Shown piece by piece: positions 1 to 11,302 of a stretch of 64,000 nucleotides of DNA; position 1 is the stretch's first letter, and every line of letters starts with the position of its first letter. The DNA is from Portulaca oleracea. Its lineage: Eukaryota; Streptophyta; Magnoliopsida; Caryophyllales; Portulacaceae. Below the pieces are notes generated by a model that was not told the DNA's origin, searched no databases, and saw only the letters and a program-made list of their open reading frames with translations. Position numbers and translations under genes: made by a program. The stretch lies in contig CM055881.1 of the NCBI GenBank assembly GCA_029582165.1, positions 15,213,594 through 15,277,593 on the forward strand, in the 5' to 3' direction.

Positions 1-3000
1 TTTCTCCATCTGTTTGACAAAGGCGTCATCAATCACTTGTTCAAGAGAAAAAGGCCAATTCCAGCAATAGACATCTTTCAGAAAAATGGTCAAGGTTAAA
101 TCTTATGATACTAGATTTTCAGTGTTGCCATGTTCTAGATGCGGCACATCTCAAATACAGCCTATTATAACTTTCAAAGTGACGCCTCCAAAGAAAGTGA
201 TACCCACTCATAGTGGCATTCCTCATATATAACTAAAAATGTTATTACAGATGGCATCTGCATTTTACAATCAAGAAAATGCAGCCAACTTAATGAACTC
301 AGCACCATCAATTAATCAATACAACAAATGTGATCAAGAATAACTGGTCGTGTCAGCTTGATGTGCTCTTATATTGTATTAGAAATGTGAGCTGATGACA
401 TTCAATCCCAATGTAATCGAATCGACGAATGTTCTCACATATGAAAGTTGCACACTTTTTGACACTTGCATTAGTTTTCTAAATGTTTTTATCATATTTT
501 AGAATGGTCAAACTATGGTTAGTCCTAGCATTTGACAGGCATTTGATATGTGGACTTCGAAGTTAAACATGAGAACAGGACAATCAACCAATTTCAATGT
601 TGGAGGAGTAAAATTTGTAAAAGGTAAAGGGATTGAAAGTGGGATTGTAGACTTGTTTCTGATCTCTTCCCGAAGAACAAATAGGCATTTCGCAGTAATT
701 ATTGTGCTATTTCATATCTGCCAATTCCACCAAGATCCCTTAGATCATTAGCTGGGGAAGAAGCAATAAGAATCAAATCTTGCGGGTTATATGAAGAGAC
801 AAGGCTGAGAAAAAGGAAGACGACAAGGAAGCAAACATATTCTGCTTAGCCAAAACCTGATTAGTAAAGATGAAAAAGCGAGGATGTATAATGCAAGGCT
901 GGGCTTCAAGAGATGGATTGGGCTTCATGATAACAGCTTCTTTCAGCTTTTCCATGATAGTCAATATTCTCCCTTCTTCTGCCTATCTTGTAACCCTTCC
1001 ACAGCACAGACACCAGTAATATGAAGAAATTTTCTATAATTTCCTTTTACCTGTTTATTTCGTGCTTTATTAGTTCCATAAGAGCCGATGAAAATTCCAA
1101 ATTAGAGACGAAAAGTGAAATAGGTCATTATGGCATAAGAAGACACAAATAGAACAACATCCGGTTAAGATTCTTCAGTGCCTAGCTGTCAAAAGACTTC
1201 ATATTAGCAAAGATTACACAGAGACCACCGCATGCATCTAAAACTGCAGTTTTCAGGACAGTGAAGAAAGGATGAGCCTGAGTACTGAATGGAGTATTAA
1301 TGTTTGCATGTTAAACTCTTTGAGCTCACAAAACATTACTCAAGATGAGAAATATGTTATAATGTTAATGACATGATTTAACATCAGGGACACAGAACTG
1401 CTAGGTTCAGATGCCTCACAAATGTACCAACTTCATATTACCAAGGCATGACACACCAAGATATGCAAGATGGGAAAAGTTCAAGGCAAAGCTCGATTTG
1501 AAAGATAAAACAATGGGCTAACCACAATAAGATATGCATTGAATTTGAGAAAGCAAGATAGCATACAGTGGTGTGGCATATCAACAACTGTGGCAGTAAC
1601 TCCAAGCAAGTCATTTCCAGAGTATCTCTGCATCACATTATCACATAAGAGTGTCAAATATGTCCAACACGTAGAAGGCTCAAAGCTCAAACAAAAGAGA
1701 TCAACACCCCTCATCAGTAAAGTGTACGCGATCAACACTATAAGACGTATTCAGCTCCACTAACAGCTGTATAAAGGGCCAAATCTGGTAGGCTAAAAAC
1801 CACATATATAGGACTTGAACCTTCTCGTGGCATGAACAGAGAAATGCATCAAGCTATTATATTGCTTATCCTAATGCAGTTCTCACCAGATGCATGTCAA
1901 TCATTGGAACCTCAGAACTCTTCCTGTTGATGATGTAAAGCCATGGAATTTGGAATTTTTCCCTACCAACTTGGAAGGTTCTGCAAAATGAAAAAAAAAT
2001 CAATTTTACAAAAGAAAGCATGAAGAAGAGGCCGTCATAGACAATTAAGCTATTCATATGAATAATGTACTCTTTCAGTAGTATAAAACGTTTATCTATG
2101 GACCTCAGAAGAAGTGTTTCATGCATTTGTCACCGGAATAACGTCACTGTCATCTCTTCTTTACTGTTGTATTCACTTCTCAATTTTTGTATCTTTGTTG
2201 TCGTGTAAATGTTAAGTGCATATTTTACCTATTTCTAACCCACATTTATCCTACTTTTGTGTCGATTAATAATTAATTTCGAGTAGTTTTTTTCCTCATA
2301 TTTTTATTTGTTTTGTACGTTTCTTAAATCTCACCAAGAGCAGAGAAATGGGACTGCATGTGCTAAAACGACAGAGGAAAAAGACTTGCGGACCATGCTT
2401 GATGGGCACCCCAAGGAAGAACAAAGAAATAACTCAAAAGGGGGCTCATTTAGCGCTGGCAAAAATTCGGGTCCGGGTAAATTCGGGTCGGACAAATTCG
2501 GAGAGAAATTCATGTCCGGACCCTATTTTATTTCGGGTCGAACTGGGTCGGACAATTCGAACAAAACTAAAATCGGGTTCGGACAATAGAAAAAAGAGAA
2601 ATTTTATGTCCGAATATTCGGTCAATTCGGTCAATATCAAAAATCGGATGAAAAATCTATGTCCCGACCCGGTTTTTTCCGGGTCGGACAATTCGGGTCA
2701 GACAAAATTTTGCCAGCTCTAGGCTCAATTTACCATAGCAACCTGGAGAAGTTGTGCTATGTCCCTGTTCAAAGGATGGCATAGCACACAACTCCAGGAT
2801 GCTGTGTCATATAACACAGTATCTTGACGAAGCCTTGTCATCCCCCATGTTTCCCCCAGATAATCCCTCTGATCCATATTATTTGTCGTTATGGGGTAGG
2901 TGCAGTCTAACCTTTGTATACTTTGACTATTAATTATTGAATATACAATGATTTAGAATATAGAATTAACATCATTAGATTTGTCATGAAAAATGAGTTG

Positions 3001-4899
3001 AATATAGTGATTTAAATTTGTGAATATATAATGTTAGAAATTGAAAGTTAATAGAGGACAAGGACGGATCATTAATAGAGGGGAGGGCGGGTAAGCAAAG
3101 TAAACAAATAACTATCTGGACTTGTTAGTGACGGGAAATGAGGAGGATGAAAGTGAATTCATTCAACATATTTTCCTCGCCCCAATTGACCTGGATTGAG
3201 GGATCAATAAAACTAGGATAACGTGGGTAAGGAAGTGAAGCTTTTCCATCCATCCCTTTAATAAAAGAGTACAATGGGTTAGGGAGTTTCTCTTAGCCAC
3301 CTCCCCGTTTCTACTCAAACCAACCTTATTCGATGTTTACTCAAAAAAATCTAGACATGATGGATAATGAAAAAAGGGCATAAAGTATATTGGCAAAAAT
3401 AATTGGAAAAAATCTTGTGATGCCAAGGTGTTTTAGCTGATATTTCACAGAAGACTCCAAACAAGAGGTTGCTGAAATTTGGCATCACACTTGAAACTCC
3501 TTGTATGGTACACAATGCTGAAAAGATCCAAAAACACATGATCACTAATATTTTTTAGTGATCTTTTGTCCAACAGGAGCTCTCACAATTAATGCAGAGC
3601 TATTACATATATCACTATGGGCTGAAGGTGGGGCAGATTGGCATATGCAATAGCTGCAAGCAATATCCCGGGCGCAAGTAAGGAAAAACTTAACTGTGGT
3701 TACCATTCACAATTGCAATTTATGTTTAGACGTCTGAGAACAAAAGAAATAGGAGGCTATCTGCAGTCCAACAGACAATGATTTTTTTTTTTTTTGACAA
3801 AACTAATAGACAATATTTTTGTATTCAATACAGATGCCGTAGGATGTTCCTCGGCAGGCTAAAAGGTATTGGAGAATTTTTAGGTATGTCTGAGTAATTT
3901 AGTAATGTTTGAGACATTCTTATTCAATGAAATCAACCCCACCCCCCACCCCCCACCCCCAAACAAACCCAAAACACAAACTTATTCCAAAAAATTAAAC
4001 TAGGACAGGACACAACATTTCTACCTCCGTTCATCACCATTATCCTGAGTTTAATTTACACTAGATTGTGAGTGAATGTGATGGGAAGATCATCAATGAA
4101 TTCACCAATTGTCCCCTTCATTCCTCTTAATCACATGTTCAAACCAGCAACACCAATGAAATTTCTTCCTTTCTCCGGTCCTCAATCAACTTCCGCATCA
4201 TTAACCTATCTTGCCTTCCCCTCCACACAATTCACACCTAATAATTTTCCAAACAAGATTAAGAACGGTGTACTAACCTCTCGTCCCCCTATCTATCTCT
4301 AATCAAACATAATCACTCACATATGTTCATCTTATCAATAAGAAGCCAATTAATCATCTCGCCTCAACACAAATCAAGCTACAGCTCCCTCTAGTGTTGA
4401 AATCCACCCCATCATTATGTCACCCTTTCATGAACTAAAAACCCTACCATTCATCTGAAAACAATTTACACATCCATGGATACTAGCACACAAAACTATC
4501 CTCTCTACTTCATTTTCATTTCTTCTTCTTTCTCAACAAGTAGCAACTAAAGACAACGTTTGTGACAATTGCGGATGAAAACGAATCAACAAATTGAGCA
4601 CAAACACTTACATTTTATAGGGATCAGCACCAGTGTATCCAGTTGGCTTTGGTACAGGAATCAACACCTGCAAATCGTCCAACAAGAGCCTAACAATCAA
4701 TGTTTGAAATTCAATAGGACAACAAATTCACAGCATATATGGAAGATCCAAAAGATTGATCAAGAACTATACCTCCCGATTGACAGCAAAAACGGGACAA
4801 TGTCGACCAATCATGTCATGCCAAACAGTCCTCGACTGCAAGCAAAATCAACCAAAAGAAAAATCAATCAACCATGCCACAAATGCAAACTCAAAAGAG

Positions 4900-4940
<41 letters not shown>

Positions 4941-5059
4941 CAGACGGAGTGGTATTGACCCATCCGACTCATAGGGACGATGTCGCCAGGTCTGTAAGCG
5001 ATACTAATCGAAGAAAATGACAACAAAAGAAATGAAATTGCAGCAAAAGCAGCCGCCAT
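1..5059 (-). CDS. small conserved plant secreted/membrane protein, spliced, 3' part outside window
   Basis: Reading down from ATG at 5059, coding exons are 4946-5059, 4773-4835, 4612-4667, 1887-1980, 1567-1627 and possibly 1-74. Each junction has GT/AG and the phases agree (0, 0, 2, 0, 1). The first exon starts MAAAFAAIS, a hydrophobic signal peptide, followed by YRPGDIVPMSRMGQYHS; exon 2 reads SRTVWHDMIGRHCP; exon 3 VLIPVPKPTGYTGADPYK; exon 4 FQVGREKFQIPWLYIINRKS; exon 5 RYSGNDLLGVTATVVDMPHH. This looks like a conserved plant protein family of unknown function (I think sometimes labelled Expp1, from memory, uncertain), probably routed to the secretory pathway. The last exon (1-74) rests only on an AG acceptor and matching phase, so it is weak. 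An in-frame upstream ATG exists at 5122; I prefer 5059 because the signal peptide follows it directly. The 2.6-kb third intron holds a hAT-like MITE. Confidence 0.78.
2451..2721. mobile_element. hAT-like MITE in an intron
   Basis: The ends are inverted: TAGCGCTGGCAAAA at the left and TAGAGCTGGCAAAA when the right end is read on the minus strand. The flanks GGCTCATT (2443-2450) and GGCTCAAT (2722-2729) are an 8-bp target duplication with one mismatch, as hAT elements make. The interior is a run of degenerate TCGGGTC / TCGGACA units and has no transposase. It lies in the third intron of the minus-strand gene. Confidence 0.7.
4900..4940. repeat. (TA)n(GA)n microsatellite beside a splice donor
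   Basis: About ten TA units are followed by about ten GA units. On the minus strand this pyrimidine/TA tract begins within 6 bases of the first intron's donor (GTCTGT at 4945-4940), so length variation here would change the start of that intron. Confidence 0.9.
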
Positions 5060-5364
5060 GGCTGCCGATTGCTGAGTATCGCTGGTGGTTCGATCGGAGC
5101 TCCGGCACTTTTTCTCTCTCACTCAATCGGAAATGGTTGACGAGGAAATCAAAACATTAGGGACGTATGAATAAGTGGATTTGGCAAAATCCATTGGTAA
5201 ATAGATGACATCTTAATTGTCTAATTGATAATGGCACCATAAAAGTTAGGTTTCAATAATTTTGATAAATCAACGTAAGTTTTGATGAATATTATAAAAA
5301 AAATTATTAATATTAGATAAAGTGGCATGTTTTTGAAGAAAAATAAGTATTGATAAAGGTGTAA

Positions 5365-6071
5365 GTGCTTGTTTGGCCTAACTTTTTGAAGTGTTTTTGG
5401 ACTTAAAAAGCATAAATTAGACCAAACGGTGTAATTTTTAGAAGCTAATAATTGTTTTCCAAAAACAGTTTTGATAAAAGCAATTTCAAAAACAAAAGCG
5501 AAAGAAATTGTCTTCTCAATCTATAGTATTCTTTAGTGATTAGTTTCCATAATTTCAAATAAATATTATAATTCTTATAAAGATAGCATTTAAATATTTT
5601 AATATTATGTTAGATATTTTTATTCTTTAATTTCTTTACAAATATGGTATTTAGTAAATTTTTGATATATAAATATTTAGTTTAAAGAATTGTATATTTA
5701 AGTAAGACCATGTATAGTTGTAATAGTAATTATTATAACTATAATTATAACTATAACTATAAGTATATGTTTATAATTATTGCTAAAATTAAAACATAAT
5801 AATTTGTTTAAAAATTAATAAAAAGAGAAAAATGTAAATAATCATATGATAATTTTTCTCCCAAAAACACATGATAATTTTAAAAGTTAGGTTAAACAAT
5901 TAAATTTAGTAAAAACACTATATTATAAGTTAGGCCAAACACTTTAATTTAGTAAAATCACTTATCTCATAAACTAGGCCAAACATTTCAATACTTCTCC
6001 AAAAATAGCTTTTATAAAAACTGTTTGTAAGAAACAAAAACACATTTTTAGAAACTAGGCCAAACAGGCAC
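5365..6071. mobile_element. Harbinger/Tourist-like MITE upstream of the minus-strand gene
   Basis: Left end GTGCTTGTTTGGCCTA and right end, read on the minus strand, GTGCCTGTTTGGCCTA form terminal inverted repeats, flanked by TAA on both sides (5362-5364 and 6072-6074). A 3-bp TAA/TTA duplication and this TIR type fit PIF/Harbinger MITEs. The body is about 80% AT with sub-terminal copies of AGGCCAAACA. It starts about 300 bp upstream of the ATG at 5059, so it forms part of that gene's promoter region. Confidence 0.75.
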
Positions 6072-6448
6072 TAAGTTTTGGTAAATATTTGGCAAGTTTT
6101 AATAAATTTTGACAAACATTTACCTCCCTCATTTGCCAACAAATTTTGATTGTTCGCATTAGATGTTTTTCCTAACTATTGTATTTTAGGAGAAACTTGA
6201 ATATGTGGAGGAATTAGGATTATGCCTATGGTCAATGCCCGATCGCCTTGACAATCGACCTAAACAAAATGCAAGTCTCAACATGGTGCTTCTGGGATCG
6301 TCCCTCTTATGCTTAAGTTAACGTAATAAAAGGTAGCAGATATACAATCGCTTGAAGGAAATCATGGGCTCACCATTTTTTTTTGTTAGAGTTTGTGTTT
6401 ATAGCTTCATCGCCACCATATAGACAAATGGGTTGGGTACCAGTCTTA

Positions 6449-6528
6449 GTCTCTTAGATGATTAAGGGTTTCCTCTCTTAAGAGAAGGCTCTCTTAGATG
6501 ATTAAGGGTTTTCCCTCTTAAGAGAAGG
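6449..6528. repeat. tandem 40-bp duplication
   Basis: Two near-identical copies of a unit containing CTTAGATGATTAAGGG and the palindrome CTCTTAAGAG stand head to tail. Confidence 0.85.
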
Positions 6529-6889
6529 CTTGTAACAAGCTTTAGAAAAACGGGCCTTGAGGGTGTATTTATAGGACCTACTTCGTGATATTTTCAGTAT
6601 TTTGGACTTTTCGAACTTGAACCGAAGGAAGAAAAATGATCATGCCGATTCCTTCAAGAATCTTCATAATGCAACTTTATTGAAGGCACTAAATTGAGGC
6701 TGAGTATTTTCTTTACAAAGATTTTTAGCTTTGCTTAATCGCTTGTAACATTGTAGCAAAGCTTTTTCCCTTACACATTGGATTTTGTTTCTTTACATCT
6801 TCAAGGTATGATAGTGTCTTCTCACTCACAACTTAGTCTACCTCTCTAGTAATATGAATGTATGAATGTAGATTGTATCATAACTTGTG

Positions 6890-7475
6890 CATGGGTGTCT
6901 CCTATCGCTATTGCGTGTCACCCTGCGACACTATGGTTTTACCTTGTATGATGAATTCGATTATATGATGACTTCTCTCCTTTTGGTATTTATTTGTTAT
7001 AACATTTATGAGCTCCATACTCTAGAAAGTGTCTCAATTCTCAACTGTTTCATTGAAATTTTCCTTCATGTACCACCTGCAAGGTATTTGAAATCTTCTT
7101 GTTCGTCTTACACTCTTAGATTCAAATGTGTTCATCAGGTCCAATGCCAAAGTACAAAAGTTTCATGACCTTGTGATTCTTCTCAGTTTTTAGAATCTCT
7201 TGTAAGTTTTGTTTTGGGAATCATATCTCATGTTGATTTTCTATCCTTGTCTTTGACATCCATTATAGCCACGAAAGTTCTGATCTTGACCACCAACCAT
7301 AATTGAAGATCTTCTAACTTGATGTAGTCTAGCATTCTTCTCTTCCACCAACTATAGTTTTGGTCATTGAAATATGGTGGTCTTGCAACTAACTTTCCTT
7401 CATGTACTCCTTGTTGCTTACCCATCTTTAGGATCTACTCTAGGTGTTGACTTGTAGCTTGAGAGCACTATTGCC
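6890..7475 (-). pseudogene. degenerate copia gag remnant with PBS-like leader
   Basis: On the minus strand, 7425-7228 encodes a Gag N-terminus (PYFNDQNYSWWKRRMLDYI) typical of copia Gag. Further down, broken frames still show GPDEH, ISECKTNKKI and LQVVHEG, the order expected in the UBN2-type gag domain. Just upstream (7475-7461, minus strand) TGGTATGGCAATAGTGCTCTC resembles the initiator-tRNA-Met primer site TGGTATCAGAGC with an insertion. No protease or RT follows. This is the oldest layer of the minus-strand copia pile. Confidence 0.6.
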
Positions 7476-7766
7476 ATACCAATTAAGTAGAATAATCACG
7501 TGTAAAGACACAACAAGGGATTTAAATTGTGTCTTAATTAATTTTTCGAGTTTGCTAAAAGTTCTAGGGAACGACGGTTGAGATATGTTCTACTTAATAA
7601 ACAACTGTGAAAATAAACCTTGCAAATTTGAAAAGACATGATATTTTTATATGGAAAACCACCTTATACCAATAAAGGTGTAAAAACCATGATATTTCCC
7701 ATATAAGGATTAAAGAACTGTTCACAATAACTTGGGTAGATTACAAGACCTGTTCTCACTCGATAC
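7476..7766 (-). mobile_element. probable LTR 3' end of the old copia remnant
   Basis: This lies immediately before the PBS-like site and contains a minus-strand GTGGTTTTCCATATAAA stretch, a motif common near copia LTR ends. The LTR boundary was not found. The assignment rests on position only. Confidence 0.3.
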
Positions 7767-8457
7767 TATTGGAGGAAAAGGAGTATGGTATAGATTCCAA
7801 TGGTTATCTCACTTTGGACATCGCTAAGAGTCGTGGACGAACTCACTTTCCTTAAGAACTATTTACAATATCGTAAATGTTAAAAAGGATAAAATTTAGC
7901 ACTTAACACACTTAAGAAACTTGTTTCTCACTTGACACACTCAAGTATAGGTGCAATCTAGACAAGAATGATAAGATGTGATTAGAAGATGGTATGCTCA
8001 AAAGGCTAGAGAATGACTCCTACTTATAGAAGACATATCACACTCCTTAACCCTTGGTCAAAAGACTTAATTAAGATCCTTAATGAGTATCTTGACGTTG
8101 ACTAAGTCAATTGACCACATGGGATGATGATAATATAGTTGTTGGGGTATTAATTCTATTGTATACGAGATTACACTTTAATGATGAGAATTATATAGCC
8201 GTTGGAGCATTAAAAAGGATCTGCGCCTTACCACGGTCTGTGGCAAGGTCACCACGTGCCGCGGTGCCTACACCATGACCCGTGGTAAGTCTAGAATCCT
8301 TTATCTTACTCTATGGTTGCCATCACGACCCATGCTAGCCTTTACTTGGTCTGTGTTAATCATATAACTCGTGTTTTACCTAATATGATCATTATACTTA
8401 TACCACATGAATTCTCACGTTAAATAATCCACTTATAGTCTTGAAATAATCCCAACA
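7767..8457 (-). mobile_element. copia LTR, subfamily C, minus orientation
   Basis: This 691-bp LTR reads TGTTGGGATTATTTCAAGAC at its 5' end (8457 downward) and CCTCCAATA at its 3' end (7767). It aligns along its length with the 5' LTR of the plus-strand copia element (23771-25106 without its insertion), whose end is CCTCCAACA. It contains the CACGG/CCGTG-type repeats seen in related LTRs. Its own coding region is absent: 441 bp of 3' untranslated sequence (8458-8898) follows and then another element begins. Confidence 0.8.
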
Positions 8458-8898
8458 ATCCTCGCCATTTCAAGAGTATGGAAAGTGCCCTTGAAATAAG
8501 CTCACTTCCTTACTTAAGGGGTTAACATCCCCGCCATTTGAGAAAGACTTTAACTTATAATCACCTGAGAAACATACAAAGTATATGCCTATTCCAAGTA
8601 GATTACTCTTTGAACTTTTAGTTAGTGTATATAAGCTAGAATTGACCTGAATCACAAAGTAGACATGTCTTTGAACTTTGTATTCAGATTGATCAACCGT
8701 GCTTATAATACAAATATATATTTCTTCTTAAGTGTTAATATCTGACACTATTATTGACATTTTGTCTTTGTCCTTTGTAAGTGTTTCGGAACTTTAGCCC
8801 TAGGCTCCTTTATGCGGCCACACATAACACTTACATAAGTAGTCTTTGCAATTTACCGCCTCTATAATTAGGTTTCCACAAAGTCTATTAAAAGTGTC
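8458..8898 (-). other. 3' untranslated remnant of the subfamily C element
   Basis: The stretch is recognisably homologous to the sequence between the RNase H region and the LTR of the neighbouring element (10652-11290); shared pieces include CGCCATTTCAAGAGT and TAGACATGTCTTTGAACTT. It is cut at 8898, where the next copia element starts. Confidence 0.6.
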
Positions 8899-10651
8899 TG
8901 TTGGAAATAGATGGGGTAACACAGTCACTTGCACAAGATAGGGGGGTCACTTGGGTAGCTAGGAGTTGAGGGTGAAACACATCCCCCATAAGACTTATTC
9001 ACTAGACTGCGAATAAACTTAAAGGTAAAACCTAACCTCTTGTAAGCAAAGTACAAGATCTCTCAAGAACTCTCAAGTAGTTGGTGCAATTCAACACCTT
9101 AGGAGTTGTGTTGAAGCTCTCTTGGAAGATAAAAACAAGAAATTGAGGTGTGTTGGATGAGTGAAAATAATCCACATGCATTTCATAGGAGTTGGAGCAT
9201 TCAAACTCATTCAAACCTAACAATCAATATAACATGATTTGGGGGTGTTGTTTATGGGGTTTTGACCATCATTAAAGGGCTAACTTGACTGAGAATATCA
9301 GTCAAGAATAATCTGGAGAGAATTCGCGTGGCCTAGGGTCTATAGGAATCATGTGGATGATGGAAATCCACCCAAAGAACTCATAAACACTACAAACCAA
9401 TTTTTTTGGGTTTTTGGATTAAAGGAGATAAACATGAAATTAAAAAATATGGACAATTCTAAAGAGAGAAATCTCACCAAATTGAACTAAAATGTTTAAT
9501 CTCTAGCACAAGGACCTTCCACAAGCAAAGAGTCTTGAAACACCCAAGAAATCTCACAAAGAGTGGAGAAGAACACCCACTCACAAAGAAGAGAAATCAC
9601 CAAGCAATTTCCACCTAAAGGATTAACTTTCATTGATTAGGGTTTGAAAACCCACAATTACAAACTCTCCAAGCGAGAAGAATTTTTGCGTCTAACCTAA
9701 AACCTTCATAAAACTATCTCTAATGGAGGTGAAACAAGTATATTTAAAGGAGAGGGGGAGAAAGGGGGGAAAAAAAGACACGGAGAGAAGGTAGAAAAAA
9801 CGCGCTGCTGGGCAAAAAATAAAGAGGTGCTAGCAGCGCTTGGATGGACGCTACCAGGGTCTCTTCCAGGGAGGCCAAAATCCACGCGGAAGTGAGGCGT
9901 CGTGGGTGCCACGCCAGACGTCGCGGGTGCTACAACGGAGGTCGTGGCCGTTACTAGGTAATTGGTGCAACAACAACGGCCGAGCAAAGCATGGTCGCGG
10001 GTGCCACAAGGGTGGTCGCGGGCGTGAAATCCTGGCAGTTTTTTCTACCGACTTCAAACTAGCATAACTTCTTCATCCAAACTCCATTTTAGGCTCATAA
10101 GGAATCGATGAAAAGCTCTCGTTGTGTACTTTAAACTTCCCAAATTTGAAGTTCATCGGAGTTGTATCGAAGGAATTATGATTAAAACAGTGAAGGGTGC
10201 CCTTTTCTAGCCTTTGAACGCCTTCACCACCATGTGTTTATTCTTGCCGATGGTTCTGAAGCCCCTTAGAAGGCTCGGAATGGTCCGATAGAGATGAACC
10301 AAAAGTGAAGTGATCTCCATACGGTTCATAATCCTAGAAGATGCCCTTATGAATTAATGTCGGGCTGAAATCCATGGATTTTGGAAAAGAGCTTGATTGG
10401 GCTCCAACATAGTCCATGTTGGGCCAACATGGATCATGTTGGCCTCAACACGACCCGTGCTGAACCAACACGGTCCATGTTAACCTAGGGAGTCTTTTTC
10501 TGACTCTCTGGACCCCAACACGACCATGTCATACCTGACACGGTCCGTGTTAGGTCTATTTCACTTGGTAAGCTCGTTTTTTACCTTCACGGTCAATCCT
10601 TAGCTTATAACTTGGTCCCTTAAGCCTTTTAATTCTTGAAATACTCCAATA
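8899..10651 (-). mobile_element. downstream LTR of copia B, split by a nested insertion
   Basis: It reads TATTGGAGTATTTC (from 10651) to CTATTTCCAACA (ending 8899). Without the 1,015-bp insertion plus one TAATC copy it is about 733 bp and matches the inverted upstream copy at 14999-15612. It carries several near-palindromic CACGACCCGTG / CACGGTCCATG units at 10430-10560. Confidence 0.85.
9314..10328 (-). mobile_element. solo LTR nested in the copia B LTR
   Basis: It begins TGGAGAGAATTC and ends GGTTCA (TG...CA) and is flanked by TAATC on both sides (9309-9313 and 10329-10333). The uninterrupted sequence is visible in the sister LTR at about 15205 (plus orientation). Sequence near 10060-10190 resembles the LTRs at 55619-60664 (GTGTACTTTAAACTTCCC, GGAGTTGTATCGAAGGA), so it belongs to a related family; TTTAAATATA on the minus strand (9740s) would be its TATA box. 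Confidence 0.85.
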
Positions 10652-11290
10652 ATCCCCCGCCATTTCAAGAGTTTCACTTGAAATAGCCCGAGATCCCTCA
10701 CTTGGGTAAAATATACCCCTGCCATACATGGCACCTCCTAGAGAACTTGAACACCCGAGGAATCAAGGAATTGTTATGCGCCATGAAAGTGTCTCTCGAC
10801 TTGAACTTTCACTTAGTTTACATAATTTACAATTAGTCTGAATGCAAAAGTAGACAAGTCTTTGAACTTTTCATCCTTATTTGACTAATTGGATACATAG
10901 CACACATACAACTCAAACCTTGCTTAGAAAAAAAGACACTATTACAAAACTGGCCATGTGTCCATGACCCACTGCGATGACAATCAAGCCTAACTCTAGG
11001 CTATCCGAAGCGGCCCACTTCACGTCCTCGTGTAGGCAGATTTTTACGCTCCCGTAATAGAGCTCCCTATCTTATAGATTTCAAAGTCTGTTACTGAGTC
11101 ATAGACTCAAACCTCCTTACCATTATGGTCCTTAAGCTTCACTTTGTCCTTGGAATGAATATCTTGAATATAGATGCTCCAATTGTCTTACAACATCGTC
11201 GACCATTGAATTCAAGACTTGACCACGAATGTCAAGTGTAAGTTGGAGCTTCGTTGATGACAATTTCATGAGTGTGCTTTACTCCCATCC
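10652..11290 (-). other. 3' untranslated region of copia B
   Basis: This lies between the end of the RNase H frame and the LTR and has no open frame. It is homologous to 8458-8898. A purine-rich stretch on the minus strand beside the LTR (GGCGGGGGATT) would be the polypurine tract. Confidence 0.55.
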
Positions 11291-11302
11291 CCCTTGACGA
11301 TT

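Noticed and set aside
4569..4958. 129-codon plus-strand frame ending in Arg/Glu repeats
   Set aside because: It is antisense to three small exons of the minus-strand gene and ends in a GA microsatellite.
9840..10067. Gly/Arg-rich small frames on both strands
   Set aside because: They fall in the solo LTR, in GC-rich repeats with no conserved protein.
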